Source of the DNA: Pelagomonas calceolata
Taxonomy: Eukaryota > Sar > Pelagophyceae > Pelagomonadales > Pelagomonadaceae
DNA: 64,000 bases
Direction of reading: 5' to 3'
Assembly (NCBI GenBank): GCA_918797485.1
Contig: CAKKNE010000002.1
Span: forward strand, 3,810,501-3,874,500
The notes below the pieces were generated by a model. It ran no database searches. It saw only the letters and a list, made by a program, of their open reading frames with translations, and had not been told where the DNA came from. A program made the position numbers and the translations under genes. Below are positions 44,481 to 53,082 of this stretch, one piece after another; position 1 is the first letter of the stretch, and each line of letters opens with the position of its first letter.

Positions 44481-45749
44481 ATGGCCGCGCCCCCCAAGGA
44501 GTGCCCCTTCGCCAAGGCCGGAGAGCTCGTCGAGCTCGCCAAGGAGAAGTGCCCCGCCTTCCAGGAAGGGTGCCCCTTCTCCGAGACCAAAACGCCGGTC
44601 GAAATCAGGGCATCGCTCCAGAAGATGCCGCCGTCGCACACGTCCAAGAGCCACGCCGTCCACGCGGCCGTCGCGAGGACGCGCGCCAATTCACTAACGG
44701 ACCAGTCGGGCGACGACGTCCTGGTGGACGAGTGGCTCGGCTGGTGGGCGAGCCACACGGACGTCGACATCGAGAACCAAATTTCCAGTGATGACGGCCT
44801 CGCGTCGCGCTTGAAAAAGGGCACGGAGCAGGCTCATGAGGAGGCCGAGAACGTGGCCTTCGTCAAACTACTGCTCAAGGGCAAGGCCCCTCTGGAATCA
44901 TACGTGGCTTTGATAGCTGCGCTGAAGCCGATCTACGGTGCTCTTGAGAAAGCGGCGGATCGGGTATCCAGGACTTGCCCCGCGGTGGCGCGAGTCTGCG
45001 ACGACACCCTACCACAATTGAGGAGATACGAATCGCTCGAGGCGGACCTGGCCTACTATCGGAGAAGGTGCCCCGACGTAACAAAACGGGCCGAGGCCTT
45101 TGCAAGGCGGTCGAAAGCCACGAACGAGTACGTGTCTTCTCTAGATAGCTGGCCTGCAACTGGCCCGAAGGCCGAAGCCTTGGTGGCCCATTTGTACACG
45201 AGGTACCTCGGCGACCTGTCGGGAGGCCAGATTTTGCGACGGGCCGCCGTCCGGGCCTACGGCCTCACGCCGCCGGGCGGCACGACGCTCGACGCGGTCG
45301 ACGGCGTGCGGTTCTACGACTTTAGGCTCATCGGCAAGCCGACGAAGTTGCGACGCTTCAAGGACGAGTACCGGAGGCGGTTGGACGACCTGCGCGTGGC
45401 CGATGGTGATCTGGTCGTGGCCGAGGCCGTCGCGGCCTTTAGAAGGAACACGCAGCTCCTCAAGGAATTAGATTTTGTGGTCCTGGGCGCCACCGAGGCG
45501 GCGGCGCGCCACGCGCGGCCCACGAAGCCGAAACAGCAGGGCCAGTGCCCCTTCCTCGCCAAGGAAGACATCGCGGCGCTGCCCTTCAAGGAGTGCCCCG
45601 TCACGGGCGAGAGCGTGAGCGCGTCCCGGGCGTCGCCGCGGCGGCGTTTTAACGCCGCGGATATCGCGGTGGTGGCGTTTTTTGCGTTGGGAATGGTATT
45701 CCTGATCCACCGCGCGACGCCGCCCAGCGTGCTGCTGCCCGGGCCCTGA
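44481..45749 (+). CDS. Tail-anchored heme oxygenase with five Cys-Pro heme-regulatory motifs
   Basis: 422 aa. Heme oxygenase opens heme to biliverdin, CO and iron. The core (~residues 108-320) has the proximal-histidine motif GTEQAHEEAE (His ~119), HLYTRYLGDLSGGQILRRAA (~238-257) and a FYDF segment. A membrane helix near the C-terminus (IAVVAFFALGMVFLI) makes it a tail-anchored, probably ER, enzyme like animal HO-1/HO-2. Cys-Pro motifs lie at C8, C24, C31 (ECPF, KCPAF, GCPF) and at C356, C372 (QCPF, ECPV), bracketing the core. In HO-2 such motifs bind heme or form redox switches. The ATG at 44481 is unambiguous. Confidence 0.9.
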   Translation: MAAPPKECPFAKAGELVELAKEKCPAFQEGCPFSETKTPVEIRASLQKMPPSHTSKSHAVHAAVARTRANSLTDQSGDDVLVDEWLGWWASHTDVDIENQISSDDGLASRLKKGTEQAHEEAENVAFVKLLLKGKAPLESYVALIAALKPIYGALEKAADRVSRTCPAVARVCDDTLPQLRRYESLEADLAYYRRRCPDVTKRAEAFARRSKATNEYVSSLDSWPATGPKAEALVAHLYTRYLGDLSGGQILRRAAVRAYGLTPPGGTTLDAVDGVRFYDFRLIGKPTKLRRFKDEYRRRLDDLRVADGDLVVAEAVAAFRRNTQLLKELDFVVLGATEAAARHARPTKPKQQGQCPFLAKEDIAALPFKECPVTGESVSASRASPRRRFNAADIAVVAFFALGMVFLIHRATPPSVLLPGP

Positions 45750-45875
45750 TTGATAAGCTTCCTTTGTTTGTACTTCACTTACAACTACTACCAGCGACAG
45801 GGAGGGGGTGGGGGGTCGCGCCATCGAAGATGTGGTTGCCACAACTACCGGCGGAGGAGAGGGGGCGACTGCGGT

Positions 45876-46840
45876 TCAGTAGAAGCCGAGGTGCGCCCAG
45901 AACGTGAGCACGAGGCGCACAATTTCTTCGGGTAGGCCCGGGAACTTGGGGACGAACACCTTGGCCAGCGCCGCGAGGTGGAGGGACTCGTAGGCCGCGA
46001 AGCTCCCGAGCTCCATGACCTTCTGCAGGTAGACGAACTCGCTCTCCTTCGGTAACGACGCGCCGGCCCTCAGTAGGTACGGGAGGACGCGGCGGCACCG
46101 CGTGCGGTGCGCGCGGGCCGTGATCTTGGGCCTGCGTGCGATTGAGTCGTGAGTCGTGAGTCGCGTCAATGACGTGAGGCGCCGGTAGGATGCGGGCAGT
46201 TCGCTAAATCGAGGGCCGTGCCGTAGCGACCTCTAAAGTTGGCGTCGGCGCCCGCGCGGAGGAGGGCGTGGACCGTGGCGGCGTGGCCGTGCTGCGCCGC
46301 CGCGTGGAGGGGCGTGCGCCCGCCGCCCGTGGACTGGTTCGGGTCGGCTCCATAAATAATGAGCAGCTCGACGAGGCGCGCGCCGGCTCTACGGCACGCG
46401 GCGGCGCAGTGGATAGGCCCCAACCCATAGACGTTGGCGGCCTTCGCCGACGCGCCGGCCCGGAGCAGCGCCGTCGCGCACGCGACCTGGGCGTCCGCGT
46501 GCCCCTCGTCGTTGCTCAGCGCGGCCGTGAAGTTCGACTCCTCGCAGCACGCGAAGAAGAGCGGCGTGCGGCCACCGGGCTCGTCGAGGGCGTCGGGGTT
46601 CACGCCCTTCGAGATGAGCTCCTGGATCTGGTCGACGTCCCAGTACCGCGCGGCCTCGTGGATCGGGAGCCTGCGAGGCATCGGTGAGTGCCTCGGCGAG
46701 CGAAGCATGTCGACAAACGCCGGATCGGACAAGGCGGACGGCGCCGAGGCGACGAAGAGCGTGTCCTGCACCCAGACGCGGCGAGCGTCCCGTTCCTGGA
46801 GCCACACCCGCAGCGTCGCGCGGCGACTGATGTGGGCCAT
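45876..46840 (-). CDS. Ankyrin-repeat family protein (intron or frameshift before the conserved tail)
   Basis: The first part (46840 to ~46174) encodes a leader, MAHISRRATLRVWLQERDAR, and about five ankyrin repeats (LPIHEAARYWDVDQIQEL, TPLFFACCEES, GPIHCAAACRRAG, TPLHAAAQHGHAATVHALL). The family linker and tail (VLPYLLRAGASLPKESEFVY ... PEEIVRLVLTFWA, ending GFY) follow in another frame (46130-45876). A candidate intron, GTCATTGACGC to CGCACGCAG (46173-46132, 42 nt), has an introner-like 3' end but leaves the phase wrong by one base. Either another splice pattern is used or the gene carries a frameshift. Binding role inferred from the repeats only. Confidence 0.65.
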
Positions 46841-47433
46841 CTTGTTGTTTGTGCTCGCGAGAGTAATGGCCTTGGACGGCTAATCGACGGCGTCTTACTT
46901 CGATGCTGCGATGCTCAAAAGTAGTTCGACGGCGATTGCGGTGCACCAAACCTCTCTGCAGGCTTGGTGCTCCTGCTTTGTTTCGAGACGCGTACGCAAG
47001 CGTTGCATCTACAGGGCTGGGAAATGGGTGCGAGGGTAGCTCGTAGACTGTGTGTCTGGTATCGAACGTCGCGAACGTCGTAGTTTAGGGTGCAGCAACC
47101 GCATTGAGAGCCTGTGCCTGAAGAGGCTGGTTTATTTTTTTTTGCCGCACGTGTCGCAATCAACCCTGCAATAAGCAAAAAGATAAGTGAATTACTCTCG
47201 AAACGACCGGACGGCGCCGGCGCACAACGTACGGGTTCACACTCCACACACAAATAAATAGATAAATAAAATTTGCTTTGCACAGCTAGGCTGCCTAGCC
47301 ACCAGCCGCCGCGGGGGCTGCATTATTACCGAGGCAGCTCACCAAAAAAGGCTGCCCTTTACACGCCATCGATGCGTCGATGCAAGTATTCATAGAAACA
47401 AATGGGATGGCAGCCGAGTGAGCGCCATCATCG
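46841..47433. promoter_or_regulatory. Divergent intergenic region, ankyrin gene and sulfotransferase
   Basis: 593 bp, the middle being AT-rich (TTTATTTTTTTTTG near 47130; AATAAATAGATAAATAAA near 47252). No gene or repeat recognised. Confidence 0.45.
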
Positions 47434-48498
47434 ATGCGGCTGATGCGAGCGTTCCTCACGATCACGCTGGTGACGACGAGCGCGGCGGCCCGCGGCCGCG
47501 AAATCTACCGCAACGTCACGAGCAAGCGCGAGCGCTGCTTCGAGAATAGTAAGACGGGCCGGCCCGCGCAGCGCCGCCTGGGCTTCTGGACCTGGGGCAA
47601 GAAGAAGCAAAAGGCCGACGCCTATGAAAAGGAAGGGCGGCGCCGGGACGCGCTGCCGGCGTGCGGCACCGAGCTGGACGTACCCCGTAGACCACCGTTA
47701 CTCTGGTGCGAAGCGCATCGCCTGCGCTTCCCGAAGCGGTGCGGCCATACTGTGCTCTGCGTGCCGCAGAAGAACGGCAACCGCGACTTTAGTTTGCTGA
47801 TCTATGCGATGACCTACGGCGCGATCCCGCAGCAGGAGATGGCCATGGACACGAAACTGAAGCACGCGGGCCTGTCCATGACGACCGTCTCCACCAGAGA
47901 TACGGTGTACGTCGTCAGCCGGAACCCCTACACGCGCTTGCTCTCGTTGTACCTGGATAAGGTCCTGCGGTGCTTCGGCGTCGGGGCGAATACCGGACGG
48001 AAGCGGCGGGTCAATTGTGATCATGATTTATTGAGCCAGTCGGGCGCCTTCCCCGACGAGATCGCGGACGTCGAACGTAAGCCAAAGAACGCGCCGTCGT
48101 TCGCCAAGTTCGTCACGCTCGTCGAGGAGGCCACGGAGCGGTACGACCTCTGCCAGGTCGACCACCACCTCTGCCTCCAGAGCCAGGGCTGCCTGCTGAA
48201 CGGCGCGCGGCGGCTGCGCTTACTCCGCCTGGAGCATATGCAGAGCTGGTTCCCCTGCTTGAACCGGACGCTGGGCCTCACGTTCCTCGAGGACGACGGC
48301 TGGCGGCGCTGGAAGCGGCAGCCCTGCTTCTACGGCGACTGCGGCGGCGCGGAAGCCTCGAACGTCGGCGCGGTGCACCCGACGGGCGCGAGCGACCGCG
48401 TCGGCGAGTTCTACGACGACAAGACGGCGGCGGCGGCCCTTCGATTATACCGGGAGGACTTCGAGATCCTCGGGTACCCGACGGCGTTACCTAGTTAG
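47434..48498 (+). CDS. Sulfotransferase-like protein, secretory pathway
   Basis: 354 aa. A hydrophobic N-terminus (MRAFLTITLVTTSAAARG) indicates a signal peptide or anchor. The 3'-phosphosulfate-binding pattern is clear in YVVSRNPYTRLLSLYLDKVL, and the end GEFYDDKTAAAALRLYREDF followed by EILGYP is typical of Sulfotransfer_2 enzymes that sulfate carbohydrates in the Golgi. The 5' phosphosulfate loop is weak (LCVPQKNGNRDFSLLIY, lacking the usual K-G-x-T/S), so activity may differ. Many cysteines fit a lumenal protein. It ends 11 bp from the stop of the convergent GST_N gene. Confidence 0.75.
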   Translation: MRLMRAFLTITLVTTSAAARGREIYRNVTSKRERCFENSKTGRPAQRRLGFWTWGKKKQKADAYEKEGRRRDALPACGTELDVPRRPPLLWCEAHRLRFPKRCGHTVLCVPQKNGNRDFSLLIYAMTYGAIPQQEMAMDTKLKHAGLSMTTVSTRDTVYVVSRNPYTRLLSLYLDKVLRCFGVGANTGRKRRVNCDHDLLSQSGAFPDEIADVERKPKNAPSFAKFVTLVEEATERYDLCQVDHHLCLQSQGCLLNGARRLRLLRLEHMQSWFPCLNRTLGLTFLEDDGWRRWKRQPCFYGDCGGAEASNVGAVHPTGASDRVGEFYDDKTAAAALRLYREDFEILGYPTALPS

Positions 48499-48508
48499 TG
48501 TACTTCTG

Positions 48509-49291
48509 TTATTCTTCCTCTTCGTCAAAGTCGCCGTACGTTCGACAGAGATACGCGACGATGTCCGCGCTCTCGGCGAGCGCCTCGCCCGTGTTCGGAT
48601 CCACCAGATACGGGCACTGCGACGAGCCCGCCAGCTTCGCCAGCACGTCCCGTCGCGGGCTGTCCTTCCCCGCGGAGTAGAGCCGGTACGGCAGATCGAG
48701 CTCGCAGAGGACCTCGCGCACCAGGCGGCAGAACTGGTTGCCCTCGTACGAGTAGAGCTCGAGGAGCTTCCGCGGCGGCTTAGCCAGCGCGCCCGCGGAC
48801 ACGGCGTCGCCGCGGCCCGGCCGGAACGCCGTCGCCGCCGCGGACGCGAGCACGCCGCCCTTCGGCGGGGTGAGCGTCGTCCCGCGCTTCTCCGCGAGGT
48901 AATCGACGATGTCCGCGCTCTCGTACAGGACAGTGTCCCCATCCACTAACAGGGGAAACTGCTCCTTGCCGCCGACCTTCCGCGCCTCGGCCCTATGCCT
49001 CGACCCGCGGCCGCACGGCTTCACGTCCACGACGAGGTCGAGCGCCGTGACCGCCTCGCGGACGAAGCGGCAGTAGGGGCAGGCCTCGAACTCGTAGAGC
49101 ACGGGCGGCGTCTTGAACGCCGGGTACGCGGCCAGCCCCTCGACGACGGTCGTGCTCTTGCCCGCTGCCACGGGCATTCTCGCCATCGACGCGAGACCGC
49201 TGGCGGCGACGTCTGCAGCCTTGACGACGGGTGGCGCCAGGGCGGCGGCGTGGTTTTGGAGCAGTAGCAGCAGCGCTGCGACGCGTCTCAT
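48509..49291 (-). CDS. Plastid-type protein with two tandem GST N-terminal (thioredoxin-fold) domains
   Basis: 260 aa. A leader, MRRVAALLLLLQNHAAALAPP, fits a signal peptide with an AxA-AP cleavage motif of heterokont plastid proteins. The first domain begins PVLYEFEACPYCRFVREAVTA (CPYC active site) and continues FPLLVDGDTVLYESADIVDYL. The second begins LELYSYEGNQFCRLVREVLCEL (first cysteine lost) with CPYLVDPNTGEALAESADIV. Both have the cis-Pro and ESADIV signatures of the GST N-terminal fold. The same tandem arrangement exists in plant plastid thioredoxin-family proteins of unknown role. There is no GST C-terminal helical domain. Confidence 0.78.
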   Translation of the reverse strand: MRRVAALLLLLQNHAAALAPPVVKAADVAASGLASMARMPVAAGKSTTVVEGLAAYPAFKTPPVLYEFEACPYCRFVREAVTALDLVVDVKPCGRGSRHRAEARKVGGKEQFPLLVDGDTVLYESADIVDYLAEKRGTTLTPPKGGVLASAAATAFRPGRGDAVSAGALAKPPRKLLELYSYEGNQFCRLVREVLCELDLPYRLYSAGKDSPRRDVLAKLAGSSQCPYLVDPNTGEALAESADIVAYLCRTYGDFDEEEE

Positions 49292-49529
49292 TGCTTGGGA
49301 GAGCTTAGTGGTTGCTGACGCTCTCTGCTGGACTTGGCACTATTGCCGCTGCAAGCGCTCGAGCCCTGCGGAACCTGCAGAGCCGCGACGATGCAGCAGT
49401 GGGCAAGGAATTGGGCAAACCTGTACAAATCTCGTACAAAATCGGGGGAAACCCGTTCGTAATAGCCGAGCTCGCCCCGACGCCGCCGCCGCATTCTTCT
49501 GAAACTTTTACGCCCCCAAGGGAAAGTAT

Positions 49530-50567
49530 CTACTCGTCCCCGTCGTCCCCCAATAATGCTTCCATCATCGCGTCCGCCTCCTCGGCCTCGGCGTCCGGGT
49601 CGTAGTCCGGGTCCTGCTCGCCCTGCAGATTCTTGCGGTGCATCTCTTGTATTTTTTCGGCCTCTTCTTCCTCTTGCCTAGATTTGATCTCCTCGGCCGC
49701 CAATTCGGCCCACGACGGTCTTTTCACGAGATCAATATCGTCCTTCGACTGCTGACTAAAATCCGTGAGTAACTTCCCATCGTAGAGATCATCGATGAAC
49801 TCCTTCTGCGCTTCGACGAACAAATCGAAATCGGTGGGTTGATTATAAGCCCACGCGAAAAACGCGACCGTGCCCATGAACAGCGCCGCCCGGTAGTATC
49901 TCTGACCCTTCGCGCCGGGGTCGAAGGAGTAGCCCGGCTTGAAGGACTCCGCAAATGTGAGGGACTCGTCGAACAAATTCGGCAGGATCCAGAATTCATA
50001 CCCCAAAACCCAAAAGTTCATAAATAGTAACATCCGTAGCGTGCAGAAGATGCTCATGAAGATCAAGAACGTAACACTGAGGTACCAGAGATAAACTTTG
50101 AGGAAGTGGGGCCAGATCGGGAAGCACGTGCAGACGAGCATGCCTACGATGAGCAGCCCCGTCATGAAATTACTAAAGCCCTTCGAGCCCTCGTAGTCCC
50201 AGACATAGTAGTCCCGCGGCTCCCAGGTTTGTTTGGGTTCCCATTCTAATTGCCCTTTGCCTACTCGCGTCGCTCGGTGGATGTAGCCCGCGGCCATCAT
50301 GCTTGTCACAACGTTTCTCGCCTCCTCCGTGTCCTTGGCGGTAAACGGCCGGCCCTTCTGCTTCTTCTTCTTCTTGCCATTATCGTCGTCGTCCAAGTCT
50401 CCCAGTAAGAATATGGTGAGCTTCTCGCCCCTGAAATACTCGACCCTCCGATCCGTGTCGTGCGCGTTCCTCAATCTCTCGATGCCGCTCCGCACCGGGA
50501 AGCCGTTTCTACAAAACTTGGCGATCTCCTCGAGTCCTTCGTCCGTGTCCCAGTCGGCCTGGGGCAT
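49530..50567 (-). CDS. SEC62: SEC62-like subunit of the ER protein translocation complex
   Basis: About 345 aa from the ATG at 50567; an upstream GTG is discounted. SEC62 works with SEC61/SEC63 in post-translational import into the ER. The cytosolic domain contains NGFPVRSGIERLRNAHDTDR and VEYFRGEKL, and YYVWDYEGSKGFSNFMTGLL leads into two membrane spans (GLLIVGMLVCTCFPIWP and LWYLSVTFLIFMSIFCTLRM). FWVLGYEFWILPNLFDE follows the spans. The C-terminus is highly charged, ending in acidic residues. This order matches the Sec62 family. Confidence 0.88.
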   Translation of the reverse strand: MPQADWDTDEGLEEIAKFCRNGFPVRSGIERLRNAHDTDRRVEYFRGEKLTIFLLGDLDDDDNGKKKKKQKGRPFTAKDTEEARNVVTSMMAAGYIHRATRVGKGQLEWEPKQTWEPRDYYVWDYEGSKGFSNFMTGLLIVGMLVCTCFPIWPHFLKVYLWYLSVTFLIFMSIFCTLRMLLFMNFWVLGYEFWILPNLFDESLTFAESFKPGYSFDPGAKGQRYYRAALFMGTVAFFAWAYNQPTDFDLFVEAQKEFIDDLYDGKLLTDFSQQSKDDIDLVKRPSWAELAAEEIKSRQEEEEAEKIQEMHRKNLQGEQDPDYDPDAEAEEADAMMEALLGDDGDE

Positions 50568-51142
50568 GGTTGTCTTTGTGGCGCTAGCGGTCACGCGCGT
50601 GGCTCGTCGCTGCGTAGCTATCGGTGATGCGCGGCGGCGGTGCGGTACGCGTAGCTATCGCTGATGCGCGGCGGCGGCGCGGTGCGGCTGCGGCGTAGCT
50701 GTCGGTGATGCGCGGCGACGGCGCGGTGCGGCTGGCGCGGCGCCGGGTTACGGCTGGCTGTGGCGAAGGTTCCTCTACGTGGCTGGCGCGGCGCGTCGGC
50801 CTCGGTGGCGCACGCGGCGGATCGCTGCGCTGCTTGGCCGCGTTTACGGCGGCTGAGTCCGTGACTTGGTGACTCGCTGGCTTACGGAGCCTCTCCAAAG
50901 CAAGGTCAACCTCGAGGTGGCTAGCGTCCTGTAAGACACTAGAAAGCTTCGTCCCTCGTAGAATCAATCCTACGGCGGGCAAAAGGGTCACTTGTTCGCC
51001 AGGTGCCGTCAGCAGAGACGGTCGGCACCAGACGCGCCGCCGCGTGGGCCGCGTCGTGTTCCAACCAACGCCGTCGACCAGCGCCGCCATTCCCAAGGGG
51101 ACGCATCCCAAACAGTCCCCAAGAAGGAGAAGAAACAATAAG
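50568..51142. promoter_or_regulatory. SEC62 upstream region with threefold repeat and palindrome
   Basis: The words CGTAGCTATCGGTGATGCG and GGCGGCGGTGCGG recur three times at 50612-50732 (copies begin near 50612, 50649 and 50694). Copy 6 of the GCTAG palindrome is at 50920-50942. The rest shows no gene. Confidence 0.6.
50920..50942. repeat. Palindromic GCTAG/CTAG repeat, copy 6
   Basis: GCTAGCGTCCT followed by the exact core GTAAGACACTAG, 355 bp upstream of SEC62. Confidence 0.7.
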
Positions 51143-51517
51143 TTAAACACTCGCCTTGCCGCTCTTCGGCGGCGGCAGCTTGTCCTGCAGCGCCGCCTCG
51201 TGCAGGTCCGCCTCGTGGAGCTCGTGCTCGGGGTCCAGACTAATCGTCAGCTCATCGTGCGGCGCCACGGCGTTCGCCACGGGCGTCTCGAGGTTGATGA
51301 TCGTCCGATCTCTATCGATCATGATCCGGCACTTCGTCGCATCGACCGGGTCGTCGGGGTAGTTCTCGTTGAACTTCTTGACGTAGTACTTCAGGATTTT
51401 GGCGGCGGGCTTCGCGGCCCAGGACGCCGGTAGACTCATCTTCACGACGAAGACGCGCTTGTCCTCGTTATACCGGTCCTCGTCGAACTTGATCGTTACG
51501 GGGATGGGCTCGCCCAT
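51143..51517 (-). CDS. Small conserved-looking protein, possible ubiquitin-like fold
   Basis: 124 aa. It begins PIPVTIKFDEDRYNEDKRVF, then MSLPASWAAKPAAKILKYYV, and later ATKCRIMIDRDRTIINLETPV and APHDELTISLDPEHEL. The alternation of predicted strands, one helix and further strands is compatible with a beta-grasp (ubiquitin-like) fold, and the tail is acidic then basic. No family assigned. The ATG at 51517 is preceded by GC-rich promoter-like DNA. The region 51518-51868 between this gene and the next has nothing recognisable. Confidence 0.6.
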   Translation of the reverse strand: MGEPIPVTIKFDEDRYNEDKRVFVVKMSLPASWAAKPAAKILKYYVKKFNENYPDDPVDATKCRIMIDRDRTIINLETPVANAVAPHDELTISLDPEHELHEADLHEAALQDKLPPPKSGKASV

Positions 51518-51868
51518 GGTCGCGCGCGCCCAGGTGCTCCTTTGTTGATTGGTTCCGATGGTTGCTTTTTTAATCCGCTGCTGCGGCTGGCTTTGATGGG
51601 TGTGCAGGGGCTCTCACGCGCTCGTGCGTTGCGCAGCGGTCTCAAACTCTTGCAAAACAGCGACAGTGGATGGCGTGAGCTTTGCTGCAAATGCTCGTTC
51701 GAAAAACGTCCCTAACTTATACGACCGCTGAGCAGTGGAAATCGCAGGGCTAGCGCAGATGCCCACTAGTCCGATAATCTCCAGCCGCGGGAATGGGGCA
51801 ACAGGACGCACCACAAGAAGCACTCGATAATAAAAAACCGCTCTAAATTACCACAAGAAAAACAGCTA

Positions 51869-52825
51869 CTACGACTCGCGCCCCTCGAGCACCGCCAGGG
51901 AGTCCGCGACGCCCTCGGCCTCGCACGCCGCCGCGCGCGCCGCGTCGCCCAGGAACCGCTTCGCCGCGGCGGCGCACTGCTCCGCGCGCTTGGGCGGCCC
52001 GGCGCGGGCGACGGCGCGCGCGCAGTGCTCGCGGAGCTGGCGCCGCGCCGCGTCGGCCGCGACGTCGTCCGCGAACAGCGGCGGCGCCTCGAGGTGGCGC
52101 GTCGCCGCGTTGATCGCCGACCCGAGGTGCGTCTTGCGGCCCGGGTCGTCGGCGAGCAAGGCTTGGAGCGCGAAGGCCGCCTTTGCCGCGAGGCGCGCGC
52201 CGTCCTTCGTGGCCGAGCGCAGGAGCGCGTACTTGAGCACCTCGCAGGCGTCTTTTTCTACGTAGCGCTTCTCCATGGGCGCGTTGCGCGTCGTCGCGCA
52301 GAGCGCGTGCAGCGCGCGCCGGCCCCAGCCGTCGTCCTCCCTGGCCGCGCTCCGCCGCCACGCCCCGAGCAGCGCGTCCACGGCCTGTTGGCCCGCGCCG
52401 TTCTGCACCTCGGCGTCGTTCGCGGTGGCCACGGCGACGACGCCGCACGCCGCCGCCGAGACGGCCGCGTCGTCCGCGTCGACCGCTTTCAGGACGAGGC
52501 CCAGCATCCCCACCTTCAGCAGGTCGCGCGCCGCGTCGAGGTCCTGGGCGTCGTCCTCGAGCTGCTCCAGCGCATCCACACACGCGTCCGCGTCGCCCGC
52601 GCCGTCCACATATTTCTGCACGGCTTCAAAGATCGCGCGCTGGCGCTCGGCGCCGTCCTCGCCCATCGCTTTTAAGGCACCTTCCAGAAACTTGCGCTTT
52701 TCCTCGCTCATGGGCCCCTGCGGCGACGCACTCGTGCCGTCGGAGCCCTGCGCCAGGCTCCAGCGCAACAAGCTCGACCACATTGGGTAGTCGGGGTGGG
52801 CCGCGGCGGCGCCGAGCTCGCTCAT
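51869..52825 (-). CDS. Fes1/HSPBP1-like Hsp70 nucleotide exchange factor
   Basis: 318 aa from the ATG at 52825. It opens with the family signature MWSSLLRWSLAQ (residues ~14-25). A helical armadillo-like domain follows: CVDALEQLEDDAQDLDAARD then LLKVGMLGLVLKAV (the counterpart of the LVE-IDNA-DLxKLGGL region in HSPBP1), then EKDACEVLKYALL and AAFALQALLADD. Fes1/HSPBP1 proteins release ADP from cytosolic Hsp70; SIL1 does the same in the ER. No signal peptide is seen, so the cytosolic form is more likely. Confidence 0.75.
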   Translation of the reverse strand: MSELGAAAAHPDYPMWSSLLRWSLAQGSDGTSASPQGPMSEEKRKFLEGALKAMGEDGAERQRAIFEAVQKYVDGAGDADACVDALEQLEDDAQDLDAARDLLKVGMLGLVLKAVDADDAAVSAAACGVVAVATANDAEVQNGAGQQAVDALLGAWRRSAAREDDGWGRRALHALCATTRNAPMEKRYVEKDACEVLKYALLRSATKDGARLAAKAAFALQALLADDPGRKTHLGSAINAATRHLEAPPLFADDVAADAARRQLREHCARAVARAGPPKRAEQCAAAAKRFLGDAARAAACEAEGVADSLAVLEGRES

Positions 52826-53082
52826 GGTGCAGTCCTGCGGCTGTGAGTGCACTGCTGCGGCTGTATATAATAAGAAGTCGAGGCATACTAGTATGTTACA
52901 ACGCTAACACAATTGTCTCCCCTCAACTGGGGAGCTGCTGAAAGCTGCGGGAGCTGGGCAAGGGCATCGACCAGGGGTTGGGTTTCGTTGGATCTCAGCA
53001 CTCACGCACTCACAGCCAAATCTCCAGCCAGGCCGGCCCACAGACACCCCTTGTCTACAGCTGTGAGAGGACGCTGTCAAAG

